64,000 nucleotides of DNA from positions 28,825,925 to 28,889,924 of the forward strand of contig OY720637.1 of NCBI GenBank assembly GCA_963169105.1, given 5' to 3'. Shown one piece after another: positions 1 through 11,300 of this stretch. A program made the position numbers and the translations under genes. The notes beneath the pieces were generated by a model, which worked only from the letters and a program-made list of their open reading frames with translations, was not told the DNA's origin and did no database searches. Each line of letters starts with the position of its first letter. Positions within the stretch are counted from its first letter, which is position 1. Source of the DNA: Ceriagrion tenellum. Lineage: Eukaryota; Arthropoda; Insecta; Odonata; Coenagrionidae.

Positions 1-394
1 CTGGTTTCGACTTACCGCAGCATTATAGGCAAAGGAGCAGTAGAACTATTTTGATCCGTGTGAGGCTGGTTTACGCCACAGACCCGTCTCTTCTCCATGC
101 TTGTGAGCTATACGTGGCGTCATAATGGGGGTATAATTATTCAGTAAATTTTCGATTTTTTGTGGCGCCGGCCATTAGACCTATTTCCGCATCCCGTTCC
201 AGACTCGACCCTCTTCATTATCGCCTTTGATCTGATTTCATTATGACTCGTGTCTTTGGTTTAGTAGAGCATTATCTCCCTTTTCTGACAGGCTTTTGAG
301 ACGTAGTTTTATGTATTGAACTCGTACTACTGTGAGGTCATCCAATCGTCTCATCGTGAGTCGGTCAATGGAAACAACGACAGTAAATATGTTT
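1..394. other. No recognised feature
   Basis: Unique-looking, moderately AT-rich sequence to the left of a foldback element. Short open frames on both strands show no recognisable domain or codon pattern. Nothing supported here. Confidence 0.5.
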
Positions 395-448
395 GTATAA
401 ATAAACTTTTCTCGGGCTCTGCACCAGGTGATTGGCTTCATGTTTGCC

Positions 449-484
449 GACGTTTCGGAAAACGACTTGCTTTCCATTATCAAG
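449..484 (-). ncRNA. Degenerate hammerhead-ribozyme-like core, left arm
   Basis: On the minus strand CTTGATAA is followed by TGGAAA, a loop, TTTTCC, then GAAAC and GTC. This matches the order CUGAUGA, stem II, GAAAC, cleavage triplet, except for one extra U in the first block. Probably inactive; it is the mirror of the copy at 823-858. Confidence 0.45.
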
Positions 485-822
485 GCGTGTTACTCTGTCC
501 TTATCAGAATGTAAACTAAATTGAATTGACCGTTGGTCGGACCCAACAATTGAGATCAGGTGCCATCTGATTGGCTGAGGTTTGGATTTTGCCCTTGAAT
601 TATTTTCCGATTTTCCCTTATGTTTTTAATGCAATTTATTACAGGTGTCCATGTATTGCTCAGATGAAAGCCAGAGTCACGATTGAAATTTATTGGATTA
701 AGGCGTATTTCAAGGCAAAATCCAAACCTCAGCCAATCAGATGGCACCTGATCTCAATTGTTGGGCCCGACCAACGGTCAATTCCATTCTGTTCACATTC
801 TGACACGGACAGAGTAACACGC

Positions 823-858
823 CTTGATAATGGAAAGCAAGTCGTTTTCCGAAACGTC
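823..858 (+). ncRNA. Degenerate hammerhead-ribozyme-like core, right arm
   Basis: CTTGATAA (823-830), stem II GGAAA/TTTCC with loop GCAAGTCGT, then GAAAC (851-855) and GTC (856-858), followed by GGCA. The cleavage triplet and GAAAC box are intact, while CUGAUGA carries an insertion. An inactive relic is the likeliest reading. Confidence 0.45.
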
Positions 859-1052
859 GGCAAACATGAAGCCAATCACCTGGTGCAGAGCCCGAGAAAA
901 GTTTATTTATACTATTCACCAGGAGAAACTTAAATCTTTTAAATATGTTTGTAGTTTGGAAATTCATCTAAACTAAAACTAACTTTTTTATAGTAATTTT
1001 TAAGTACAATTTGAAAGTTTGAGCTTTCTTTTTTCTTACACTAACTTTGCCA

Positions 1053-1402
1053 GATGTCCCTATCTTGCACTTGTCCTACCCGACTGATGTACCCATCCCA
1101 GTAGTCCCCGCCCGCACATCCAATTGGGGGATTGTTTTACCTCCGTAAAATTTTACTGGAAGGAGTGCCACCACGTCATATGTAGTTTGAATGCAGGGCT
1201 GCATCTTCTACGGAGACTGATTATGTGGTTTCTGCGCTATCAATCCCTTCTGCTGAGGCTGGGAGAGCTGAGCAGTAGTGGGGTCAGATTCGGGTAGCGT
1301 GCCAAAGTTGGTTGGCCAGCCAGGAAATTTTTTTCTGCCGCTTGGTCTCGAACGTATGACCATAGGAATGGGAATCGAATACGCTACCACCAGCCCAAAC
1401 TG
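1053..1402 (-). mobile_element. tRNA-derived SINE, family S4
   Basis: Read on the minus strand, the element starts near 1402 with a tRNA-like head: A-box-like GGCTGGTGGTAGCG, then B-box-like CGTTCGAGACC. A body follows that shares long blocks with 21825-22480, for example CCCTATC, CAGTAGTCCCC and ATGCAGGGCTG. Two diverged copies with the same head-to-body order show that this is a real interspersed family. Non-coding; it would depend on a LINE for mobility. Confidence 0.7.
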
Positions 1403-2486
1403 GAACCATGTGTTCAGATGTGGGTATTCGGTGAACAAAATTTCAAGTTTCGCTTTGTTGCGTATCACCCATTTGGAGCATGGCTACGCCTCGAAACTTG
1501 TGCATTCCTCTTTTAGCTGTTGTAAATCTTTATCTAAGCATGTATATTATTCATTTTACCGCTGATGAGTTAATTTATTTTAGGGCCGTTTGTTTCTTCT
1601 CATATCTATAAGTGACCCACGAACTGAGGATTCTGTATTGACGGCTAACTACAACGAATAATCATAATTAAGGGCCATATTGACCATCGTTTTACTACAC
1701 TGATCCACTGTATTTTGTTTTCCGTGTTGCTTTGTCGAGTAACCTTTTATCTATCAACATCCAGCGAAATGTTTTTCATTATTTCTCTCAAACTCAAAAT
1801 TAGTTAATTTCGTCATCATAACTTCATAACAAAAATTCATATTTTGATATTACTGACATATATTGTAGATTCCCAATACGTTTTTAGCGATAAAATGATT
1901 GAACTTAAGTCCGCGTGCATATATGGATAATGCCTGTGTACATATTGTTTTTTCCCGAAAGATGCTGCACCTCTTAAACAAAAATAGTGGTGAAACAGAA
2001 AGGCGTACCTTTATTCGTCCAGTATAATTCTCTAAGTAAGATTATATAAATGTTCCAGCTTCTCTTGTCTTGGTTCCGAGTGTGAATGAATGTCTTTACC
2101 AGTCACGAAACCTCTATAAATGTTATCGTATAGTCGTTTGCGAACTATTACTATGTTTACAAGGTCAGTGCAATAGAGCGAACTGAAGTACTAACACTGA
2201 AGAGCCTCAGCAGAAGCACGCATTGCGAGAAACAATCGGTGGTTTTGGCAGCCCTGGAACAGCGGACGCAATGACATTGTCCGCGTTGTCGCCGTGGGAA
2301 CGTGAGCTGTCTCGAGGAAGCGGACAGCGCCGGAAAACACGCTCGTGCACTCTCCTCTTCTCCGTTGGGGAATGTCTCCAACGGCGCTTCCTCTCCTTCT
2401 TAGCGTACTCCACTCGCTGTCACCTCGCTCGCCTGACGTATATGTACTTGCGCGTGCTACATGTTTCGTCCATATAGAGGGAGTAT
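1403..2486. other. No recognised gene; GC-rich patch at 2220-2420
   Basis: AT-rich up to about 2150, then a GC-richer, CpG-containing patch with overlapping open frames on both strands. Open frames on both strands of one GC-rich patch are expected from composition, so no CDS is called. Confidence 0.5.
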
Positions 2487-2663
2487 ATCTACATCTACAT
2501 CAACATAATACCCCGCGAGCCGCCGCGGTGGCGGCGCGCCGTATGGGCGTGTGGCAGGGGCTGTTAGGTCACCAGCCGTGTAAAGGTGTAAGTTTTTTTC
2601 GGAGATGAAATGGTGACATCTATTATCGGAGTGTGTTTAGTGGAGCTCATGAAATTCGTTCAA
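2487..2663 (-). mobile_element. LINE D 3' end (CR1/L2-like), copy 1
   Basis: The plus strand begins CTACATCTACATCAAC, which is the (GATGTA)n tail of a minus-strand element. The GC-rich 3' UTR follows (GCGAGCCGCCG, GGGCGTGTGGC, CACCAGCC) and then the block ending in GTGGAGCTCA. It matches LINE D copies at 2764, 14595 and 49395. A local GC insertion (GCGGTGGCGGCGC) enlarges the stem-loop region. Only the 3' UTR is kept. Confidence 0.75.
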
Positions 2664-2666
2664 TGA

Positions 2667-2763
2667 CGTTTAGGGGAAGGGTGTCTCGTGATCAAAGAAT
2701 CCACGATGGTGACCGTTGTTTGAATCATACGATCGTGAGAAAATTGTATGCCTTTCATTTCTT
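2667..2763. repeat. 97-bp direct repeat, copy 1
   Basis: About 95% identical (roughly five mismatches) to 3301-3397. The two copies flank the LINE D fragment between them. See findings. Confidence 0.85.
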
Positions 2764-3195
2764 GTACATCTACATCTACATAATACCCTGCGAGCCGCCG
2801 CATGGGCGTGTGGCGGGGGATGTTATGTCACCAGCAGTGTAAAGGTGTAAGTTTTTGGAGATGGAATGGTGACATATATTATAGGAGTGTATTTAGCGGT
2901 GCTCAATTTTTATTGTGGTCGCTCATTGTTCGCGGAAAGATCGAGTTCTTGTACCTATCTGTTCGGCAGTGTATCTCTCTTATTTTATTGCATCTGTCAG
3001 ACCTAGAGTTGTAGTGAGAAGTCATGATAATATTCTGAATTTCTCAAGCAACCGAAGCCTAGCGTGTAGCCTCCGAGTCTCTAGGGGCTCCCACCTTAAT
3101 CCCTCTAAAAGTTGTGAAGCACACTATGTACGCTCACAGCAGTTTTTGACGAAGGGCACTGCTTTCCTTTCGCGTCGCGTTGGTACTGACCGTAA
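2764..3195 (-). mobile_element. LINE D C-terminus and 3' UTR (CR1/L2-like), copy 2
   Basis: The minus-strand translation, with frameshifts and stops, shows FVKNC, then LLEGLRWEPLETRRLHARLR, then TTTLGLTD and a FREQ relic of the FFPRTI motif, then the 3' UTR and (GATGTA)n tail next to 2764. This is the tail after the RT domain in CR1/L2-like non-LTR elements. It is 5'-truncated and inactive. Confidence 0.8.
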
Positions 3196-3300
3196 TTAAA
3201 ACTATGTCGTCGATTGAATTACTCTCGTCCTACAAGTTTGTGGTGCTTTCAAGATACGAGCGTTGTTGAAATGCTCCCAATTGGTAAATTTGTTCTATGC

Positions 3301-3397
3301 CGTTTAGGGGAAGGGTGTCTCGGGATCCAAGAATCCACGATAGTAGCCGTTGTTTGAATCATACGATCGTGAGAAAATTGTATGCCTTTCATTTCTT
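3301..3397. repeat. 97-bp direct repeat, copy 2
   Basis: Second copy of the sequence at 2667-2763, in the same orientation, starting CGTTTAGGGGAAGGGTGTCT. Confidence 0.85.
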
Positions 3398-4494
3398 TTT
3401 TGGGTCATTCCACGCCTTTTCGGACCAAAGTTGACCCTTGACCCCCAAGATTTTAACGAAAATTTGTGGAAACATTGAAGTCTAGTGAAATAATGAATGC
3501 TCTTTCAAGTGTTTTGCAAAAATTTTAAAAAGCAGTTGAATAACGGCTGTTTTTCAAAATGGCGATTTTCACTGCCATTAGATTTGCGTAATCATATACC
3601 TCAGGGAAGAATAAATGTAAAAAAGACGTTAAATGGCTTGTCTTTTGCCTAAAAGTTTTGATCAATCTAAATTTGAATTAAAAATAGCAATTTAACGATT
3701 ATCAGTTAAAAAATTTTAACTATAAACACTTTACAGCTTAAATTTTTTGTGTACTTTTTCTGAAAAATTTTTCGAGCTCTCTTTTTACTTGGAAATCTTG
3801 TTTTATTATCATACATGATAAATCAGAATATTTCAGCATTGCTATTATCTTTGACGATATTCTGGTTCTCGGTCGTTGGAACGCGAATTGAAATGACAAA
3901 TTGCGACTGGGCGTTCCACATAAGGTTGATGGTGTGGACTCTTGTGGAGCTTTTTTTTCTCTGTTTACATGACCGTAATCCCGCAGATGCGCCGTTGCCA
4001 ATAGAATTGGGAAAATTAGTCGATAGAGCCATGCTTTGTATATACTAATTGAACTTCGAAGAGTGTTCCAATGTGTTAATACTATTCTCTGGACAAGTAG
4101 CATCAATATAGGGCAGTTTTGGAAATAGTTGCACACTTTGAATAGGGGTTGGCACACAGTGCGTAAATTTAGCAACAGCATTCTCCATTAGCTCCACGCT
4201 TTCAAATAAATGAAGAACGATCTAATTTTTGATCGCTATTTGGAGATATTTCCTCCTCTCCATTCGTCATAGAATTTTTAATCATCGCTGCCTGACCATA
4301 TTATTGGCAGGAGTTAAAAATTAGGTTTTTCGGACATAAGAATCATACATCTTTTTTGAGTTTATAAAAAAATATTTTAGGGGCAACATTTTGAGGTCTC
4401 CTGCGACATTTGGCTTGGGTGGTTTGATCGGTATGGGAAGGATCACTTGGAGAATTTGAGGTTTTTCTGAGTTTTTTAGGGAAATGAGATTAAT
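3398..4494. other. AT-rich region, no supported gene
   Basis: Starts with TGGGTCATTCCACGCC, a motif I recall from dispersed insect repeats, but no element ends could be found. A 147-codon minus-strand frame (4181-3738) runs through it without a recognisable domain and overlaps open frames on the other strand, so it is not called. Confidence 0.4.
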
Positions 4495-4935
4495 ATTATT
4501 ATTAAAGTATTCTACCGGTAAAGGTAGGTTTTGTTGAACATTTGAGAATCCCCTCCCGGTTTTATACACTTTCAGGGGCCTTTCTCGCTCCAGTATATCC
4601 ATTTTCGCCTCAGCCTACACGTCTTCATCATGTCCATGAAACCTATTCTCTTTCTTCCCGTTCCTCGCTTGCCCAACATCCTTCCCTCTCTCACGCTCTT
4701 CAGCAACCCATCACCCTTTATTATATCCTTCAGCCATCTACTCTGCCGGTCTCGAATTTCATTCAAAAGTTTCCATTACTCACTCACCATCTCAAGCACT
4801 TTCTCGTTAGTCTTCCTTTCCATACACCTCGCCTTCTTCATCCTTCTCTACACCCACATCTCAAATGGCTACAGCCTATTCTCGTCCTCTATTCTTAGAG
4901 TCCAAGTTCCTGCCGCATACAACGCTAGGAAATGA
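4495..4935 (-). mobile_element. LINE A RT C-terminal fragment
   Basis: The minus strand encodes a broken tail containing NEIRDRQSRWLKDIIKGDGL and GRKRIGFMDMMK, then a conserved 3' UTR block ending near 4495 in CTACCGGTAAAGG on the plus strand. It aligns in order with 17510-18015 and 24880-25570. Several frameshifts; 5'-truncated and inactive. Confidence 0.75.
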
Positions 4936-5214
4936 GATATAAGATGTAAAAACGACGACTCACTTTCGCGCTTCAAGGGGCCTTTAAGGGGCGGCCACAG
5001 TTCTGGTGGAGAGTAGTGGGTGGTGGGTCATTAAACGACCCCCGAGGTAAGTGTCCGTTTTATGCCTCCGAATGTAGGCGGCTGCACTGAACTCTGCACC
5101 CCAAAGGCTTCACCTGACCCTCCTAGCGAGTCGCTTGGCTGGTAACGAGCGGATCAGTCATGTTGCATAATTTCCCCCAACTCCTCTGAGGCCTCCAACG
5201 ACCCAATAGGTTGG

Positions 5215-5645
5215 GGGCCATTCAAGTATTACGTAAGATGTTTTAGGGGTCAGGGGAGTTGGGTTAATCTTACTTTGTCTTATGAAAAGGGGGTAGAGTG
5301 TCTGGAACCAATTTACGTAAGATTTTCGTCTGCATTAAAACATTGCATCGTTTCCAAATATCCTGCGATCTTTCAAAACTTCATCAGCTGTGGCACTGTT
5401 TCGCTCTTAATGTTAACGAATGTGGTACTGCAACACTGCATAATTATACGATATCCACTGCTCAAAGCTGTACGATGGCTTCAATGGAAAGATGAAACAG
5501 CAGAAATCGAGTATTTAACGAACAGTAGATACAAATATCTAACGTCTTACGTGAGAATGAGAGGGAGGATTGGGAATATCTTCCATTGGGGCATGGGGAG
5601 GTCCAAAATGGCATAAATCGTCTTACGTAATACTGGAACGGTCCC
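5215..5645. mobile_element. Non-autonomous DNA transposon with GGGCCATTC...ACGTAAG ends
   Basis: The left end reads GGGCCATTCAAGTATTACGT and the right end is its complement with a few changes, giving imperfect terminal inverted repeats of about 24 bp around a 431-bp unit. Secondary TTACGTAAG and TCTTACGTGAG motifs lie inside. No transposase frame is present. A target duplication was not clear, so the superfamily is left open. Confidence 0.6.
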
Positions 5646-6621
5646 TGGAGGACTGAATGAGGAATATATTGTGAAAAAGCGGTCGAGCCCAATGCTAGAG
5701 TAGCTTCCACCCATGCATCAACTGTGCTGTGCGGCTATCCACCTGCGACCCACCAGCCTCCACGCTCTGCCCTCCAAGCTATCCGCAATCCTCCTGAATT
5801 GCGGCCTCCGGTCGAACTGAAAGGTATTGGAATCATTGGCAATTTCGGCGACCCGCTCGTGGAATAGCGGAGTGGTCACCGAACTGCCCGATGGCACGTG
5901 ATGGTAACAATACCCTTTAAGCTCACGGGCGAGCGGAGATAATCTTCGAAAAGCGTGATCACGCATGCACGGCCGAGGATTAGGAGTTGGGAGACGAAGG
6001 AGAATCCACCTTCCACCGCGGTGGGATCTCTGTCTTGTCTTTTTGTTTCCTTCTCGCTCAGGTGAACATAATACCAGTGTATATTTTTTTCGGCGTAGGA
6101 ATTCCAGTGGGTGTCACTGACGATGCGGGCGGGGGGCAACTTGGGAAATGGAAGAAGTGGAATACATTATCCTTCTGGAGGTGGGCTGGAGGAGATATTC
6201 GTAGAAGACTCTCGAGCGGAGGTGTCGCTGCCTTCCGAGAAAATAGTCGAGGACGTGAGAAGAGCCGTTTCAGGTCGCCATCCGTCTCAATTTATTGGCG
6301 GTCTTTATTTTATTCTACAATCTCTTTCTTTTTGTGCTTTCCGTGAAGTAAGGGAGATAAAAATGTGTGATAGTTGAGGATTTCATTGATATCCTACCCA
6401 TTGACTTCGAGGGGAAATTAGGCTGCGAATTTCTAATATTACAGTGGATTATATGTGCGGTAGTTTTCATGCCTATCACAACAACACTTCGTTTTTTATT
6501 GATTTTCGAGGCCTTTCATGAGGATTTTTAATTCTCTAACATTTTATTTCCATCGATGAAAGTCAATAAAACGCTGCAATTCCTTCATTTACTTCCAACT
6601 CTAAAAGTCTTCTTCTTCGTT
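5646..6621. other. GC-richer region without a supported gene
   Basis: Between 5700 and 6350 the DNA is less AT-rich and has open frames of 80-119 codons in several phases. One minus-strand frame (5966-5718) has no stops and a balanced residue mix, but I recognise no domain and it lacks a clear splice pair. It could be an exon; the evidence is too thin for a call. Confidence 0.35.
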
Positions 6622-7110
6622 GGTCGTTCAATCCTAAGACTATTTGACTGCAGCCCTCCACTCTTCCCTATCTAATGCTAGCTACCCTTATCACCTGGTA
6701 TCTCTTCCTATGTACTTTCCTCTTTATTTTATCCATGAATTTATTCCTGGGTCTTCCTCTGGGGACTTTTCCCTCTATTTTTCCTTCAATTATGTCCTTC
6801 ACAAATCCATTATGTCTCAGGGTGTGTCCAATCCAACTTCTTGTTCTTTTTCTAATGGTGTTCCATATGGTCCTCTCCTCTTCTGCTCATCTGTACATAT
6901 AATTCATAATTTCTAAGGTTGTCCGTTCATATTTTCTTCAGCAACCTCCTCCAGCACCAGGTTTCGAAGACTTCTAGTCTTTTCTGATCAGCTTTTCCAA
7001 TGGTCAATGCCTCTGATCCATAGACTGCCACGCTCCACACAAATGTTTTCTCCTCCTGTTTCCTGGTTTTTAGTCCTATCTTCTTTGAGTCGAGCCGTAG
7101 TCTTTTTCTT
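6622..7110 (-). mobile_element. LINE B RT C-terminal fragment
   Basis: The minus-strand sequence is collinear with the better preserved copy at 41815-42275: a relic of RGRPRNKFMDKIK, the WRRM block upstream, and the 3' end TTAGGATTGAACGACCAA. Frameshifts break it into short pieces. 5'-truncated and inactive. Confidence 0.75.
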
Positions 7111-8160
7111 AAAATTTTACCTTTTTGTTAAGTTTGATTCATTTGGTTCTCGGCCATTCGATTATTTAAGTTGTGTTATGTTTTTTCTTTATTTTAAATG
7201 AGACATGAATGTTAGAATTCGATATTAACTTTGAGTCTTTTTAAAATGTTTTTAACTGCATTATGGTTTTTTTTTTAAATATAAGCCAGTAACCAATGAA
7301 ATTCGAGTGGAGTCGACGTGTTCGGGCGAGTGATTTCTATCGGCTGATTTGTATCTGATATGTGATTAATTGCGTAGAATGGACGAGGAAAGGAAGTTGT
7401 GGGAGGAAATGGAGAGGAGACGAGTTGATGAAATGGGTGGCGGGCGAGTGATGGCCGGGCGATTGGACCGGAAAGGCCGCGGATTGAAGGCCGCGATGGA
7501 ATGGAAAGCGTGGGTTAATTTGTGAACGGAAAGGAAAGAAATAAGGCTCTAGGACAGATAGAAGAGGCGAAGTAAATATGTCGATTTCTATGGACTACGG
7601 ATTTGCATGAAGAAGTAGAAGTTTTCGGGTGTACCTAAGGGTAAGGAAACTATTTTATACGCACCCAGACGTACCGTACATACATGGACGTGAGTCACGA
7701 GACGCCTAAATGCGCTTGTGACTGGTGGGCGTTTAAATGCAAGCCATTTTTGCAAATAAAATGAAAATTCACAATGTCATGTTGTCTTTCAATTTCACAC
7801 TCGCGTGGCTTCCAAAAGCCGATGTTGCTGAATTTTAGCTGAAAATACGTGGTATTTGTACCTGTCAACACGACGTATCTACCGATTTCTCAATCGAATC
7901 TACCGATGTAATACCGGTAGCCTGCTTATCTCGTCCTTCCGAGGAGAAAACTAGAAAATTTCCCGAGGTATTTTTCTCATTTTTTCTTTCCGCCTTTGGA
8001 GAGTCAGTTGTTCTAGTTCGTACAATAGTTCAGATAGCCTAGCTGACTTATAGGTTTTAGGGGAGTGCTTATCCTAACGTATTAATTTCTGGCATATCAT
8101 CCCTTTTTTTCCTGTTTTGTCTCCGGAAAAGGAAATACCGGAGGTAATTGGGCCCCTGAA
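7111..8160. other. No recognised feature
   Basis: Mixed composition with a G/A-rich stretch at 7380-7560. No long open frame, tRNA-like box or repeat shared with the rest of the window was seen. Confidence 0.5.
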
Positions 8161-8235
8161 AGCGTAGGAAACCGGAAGGACATTCTCTGACTTTCATCAA
8201 AGCATACCTTCACCGATAGAAAACTGGAAGAACAA
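8161..8235 (+). mobile_element. LINE A 3' UTR scrap
   Basis: The block GACATTCTCTGACTTTCATC followed by CATACCTTCACCGATAGAA parallels GATATTCTCTGACATTCAAC plus CCTACCTTAGCCGGCAGAA at 17970-18010. Only this terminal block remains. Confidence 0.5.
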
Positions 8236-9561
8236 ATCATTCCGTTAACATACGTATAGATTTAAGGAGATGGTCGGGGGAAATTTTTAAAAAATTATAA
8301 CCGTACTTACCCCCTTTAAAATTGTGATCAATATGAATTGTTATAAATACCTGAAGAGGTGTAGCCCTTCAAAGTAACTAAGAGCACGACTGCTAATATG
8401 ATAAGCTTTGCTTATTCAGAATTTATTTTTTATATTTTTTGTAATGATTGAGGCTTAATCATTTGGATAGAATAAATATGTTAAATTTAAATCTCTCTGC
8501 TACATTTGAAGTAATTCTGTTATTTTATTAGCTGTTTTAGGCTGACGAAGTATGCTAATTTTTTTAGTGGTTTTATAAAACAGGTGGTGTTATGAAAAAC
8601 GTGAGCACTAGCTTGGTGTACTCATTAGCTTTTAATTAATTTCTGAGATTTACCTTGAGGTGCTCCCAAAAACCTTGCCCGAAGACTTTCCTTAATTTGA
8701 AATTCATAATACCTACAGGTGAATATTTTGGCTGAAGATTCGATGACGTGAAAACGAGTCGTATTGGAAAAGCTGTCGGAAAGTTCGCCCTTCAGGTCCG
8801 AAAGGTGAGGGAGGAGGTAAATGGAAAAGTGGGAGATAGCCAGGGTTCAAAAGGGGTCTAAAGTATCCTTTATTCTCCGATCGTGAGGGCGTTTTCGTGT
8901 TTGAGATTGGCGAGGGTGGAAGGAAGCACGGGGGTTAAAAGGGGTGGGGCCGGGGGGAGGCAAGTGGGTGGAGTCGTTAGCGGAAGGAAAATTCGTGGGT
9001 GTGGTCTCTGGCTTCGCTGTATTTTTTGGCGGGCCGCAGAATGAAGGGCACTCCCTGGGGGGTCAGGGAAGGGGTTTGGACGGATATCGCGTGTTATTGG
9101 ATGCGATGTGCGATGTTTATTCGATGTCGCATCGAAATCTTATCTTCAAGCGATACGGATGCAGTATCGATTTGAACTAAGATCCTCCAAATTCACACCC
9201 AGTGCTTTAAACAATTCAAGCCACCATCTCCTCTCTGAACATCTGAAACGCTTCAATTTACTGGATTCAAAGCTGCAAGATCTGGGTTCAAATCGAAGTC
9301 TAGGTGAACGGTTTTGTTTCCGAATTTGCTCATTTTCATTTCTCTTTTTTGTGATATTATATTTTGTTAATTTTCCACATTTGTATTTATCCTCATCAGG
9401 TGATTTCTACCCAAGTTAATTTTTTTAAATGTTCCGCAGTGAGATAGATTGGGCCTGAAATGGGGGAAGTACAAGAAAATTTTATGGTTTCAGCACATTG
9501 TGCCATCGTAAGATTCTCATGATGGCGTAATAATGATAGACCCTGATGATGGCATAACATG
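8236..9561. other. No gene; G-rich stretch at 8880-9090
   Basis: AT-rich to about 8700, then G-rich on the plus strand with repeated GGGG runs near 8930-9090 that could form G-quadruplexes. A 78-codon frame here is composition-driven. Confidence 0.45.
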
Positions 9562-9775
9562 CTGATCCCTACTTGAGTGTCTTGTGGAGGGCACTTAAAG
9601 TACAGTACTCAGTATGCTGGATGAGACGTTAAACGGTGGTCTCCTTGGCGCCTTTCGTTAAGAGCAGGCTAATACCGACGCTGGGTTTCTATCCACCCTT
9701 CCTCCCTTACATGTCCCCTACGGCCCAGATGACTTAAGCTGTCAGTCGCATCACCAAAAATTCAATCCTATCTTC
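9562..9775 (+). mobile_element. SINE family S1, body
   Basis: The body CTTGAGTGTCTTGTGGAGGG, GACGTTAAACGGTGGTCTCC, CCTTTCGTTAAGAGCAGGCT and TTTCTATCCACCCTTCCTCC matches, in order, the minus-strand copy at 45466-45778. The tRNA-like head of that copy is not recognisable here. Confidence 0.75.
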
Positions 9776-11214
9776 CCCCGGTATCCACTAGTTCAACCAA
9801 ATACCTCTTGTAGGTGACATAAGCGCCAGAAATCTCGACATCTTCATCAAAATATGTGGCGTGCTCGTTTATAATTTTGCTCAACGCACATCTTTCTAGG
9901 TTTCGCCCGCGTCGTCATGTTTTTTTTGGCGATGCTGTAGTTGTGGGGCATCGGGATGCGATGATACTGGGAGGGAATGTTGAGAGCAGTAGGCGATGGT
10001 GTTGGTGGGGAAGACAGAAAAGAACTGGGCTTATAAGGGTAAAAGGCCTTGGGGGGGGGTGGGTGTTGAGTGGGGGGAGGGTCGGTGGTGTGCTCACGGG
10101 GATGGAAGATGGGCTTGGATGAGGGGCAAAAGGGGTGCCTTAAACAGGGTGAGGACCATCGCGGAGTGGAAAAGGTGCAGGAGGGAGAGGGGGTTGGGTG
10201 CAGGACATTAGCGGGATTGCGTGGCTTTTCACGAGGCAGGAAGTGCGCCGACTGCTTCCCCGAGGCCGCGTTCCAATACACGTCGGGGCGCTGGCACTAC
10301 ACGACTAATAGTGGGCGTGCTCATTCCCCCCCCCCCCCCAAATCCAAGATGTTACGTCGCTATCTCACCCTCATGGGTTGCTACTAAGGCCGCAAGAAGA
10401 GTCAACTACACGTCGCCATGGCAATCAATTACTGTGGCCACATCCACTACATGGCTCTGGATTTTAGGCGAGGAGTCGGGGCTTCATTGTCACCCACACG
10501 AGACCTAGCTTTATAGTTCATGATGACTTAACCTGTATGAGTGGTGAGAAGGGTAGTGAATTATGCTATGGGTAAATTTAAGTAATTAATTAAATTACTG
10601 GCTTAAGCTAAACTTTTGGTGGCAGTCCGCGCTTGTATTTTACTCTCAAATAAAGGTTCCCTTTACATTATTTCTTTGCTTTTGAATAACCTGATTGCAA
10701 GTTGCCTAATTGAAACAGTTGCCCAATTTAGATATTCCGCCATCATAATTGAGCAGGTATTTTTGAGCTATCCCACAAACATTCCTTTCCTGATAGTTTT
10801 TAAGCCACATCTTCATTTGAACACCAGAACGCAAAATTCAGTCGCTCGGTCTCCACTTTTCCAAACTTCTTACCCCGCGTATCAACAATAACGGACTGTC
10901 GAATGGAGTTTATATTACAACTTACACAGCGAAACAACGGATTTACTTTCAGTTTAAACAATAACAGCTTTGAACAGGTGTAAAAAATGACTGTTTATAC
11001 GCGGTTTGAACAATAACTGCCCTTCAAGCACACAGTAGCATAGAGGCGATTGGTCTGCAAGTAGCTCTGGCGCTTGCGTAAAAACTCGAATTTCATCGTT
11101 TTGACGCCTAAAAATCAAACACATTAAGACTAAATATACTCACAATGAATAATCTTTAGCTTTGAAATATTTAAAAAAAAAACAGGCTAAACCCATGTCT
11201 TAAACCTCGAGAGT
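9776..11214. other. No gene; G-rich and poly-C tracts
   Basis: From 9950 to 10230 the plus strand is strongly G-rich, with a G9 run at 10051-10059. A C14 homopolymer lies at 10326-10339. Frames of 88-144 codons on both strands here are low-complexity. After 10550 the sequence is AT-rich with nothing recognised. Confidence 0.5.
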
Positions 11215-11300
11215 CAAAAGCAATCGGACGGGGATCGAACCCTGGATGCACATGCTCCAGCGCAGTCACACTAACCACTCAGCCACCCACGCTGTGGCCA
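11215..11300 (-). mobile_element. tRNA-like SINE head or tRNA pseudogene
   Basis: On the minus strand an A-box GTGGCTGAGTGGTTAG and a B-box GGGTTCGATCCCC stand at tRNA spacing. The acceptor ends do not pair over seven bases and no convincing anticodon arm folds, so it is not called a functional tRNA gene. A Pol III-derived SINE head is likeliest. Confidence 0.6.

Larger units (their letters stand above)
395..912. mobile_element. Foldback element with two divergent hammerhead-like cores
   Basis: Two arms of about 200 bp (395-596 and 711-912) are reverse complements with scattered mismatches, separated by about 114 bp. The outer ends read GTATAAATAAAC and its complement. Each arm carries a degenerate hammerhead-ribozyme-like core: plus strand in the right arm, minus strand in the left arm. 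No protein is encoded. I read it as a non-autonomous foldback transposon; the link to ribozyme-bearing retroelements is inferred from the core motif only. Confidence 0.75.

Noticed and set aside
1..40. Hammerhead-like motif (GTTTCGACTTACCG) at the window edge
   Set aside because: GTTTC is present, but there is no paired stem II and no TCATCAG box.
3738..4181. 147-codon minus-strand frame
   Set aside because: Start is not ATG-supported in a clear context, two other frames overlap it, and no homology is recognised.
9391..9420. TCATCAG at 9394 as a hammerhead box
   Set aside because: No GTTTC box or stem II lies on the expected side.
9847..10387. Open frames of 88-144 codons on both strands
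   Set aside because: They lie in a G-rich tract with a C14 run and encode low-complexity P/S/T or G/R/W text. Open frames on both strands are explained by base composition.
11215..11300. Functional tRNA gene
   Set aside because: A- and B-boxes are good, but the acceptor and anticodon arms do not fold properly; better explained as a SINE head or pseudogene.
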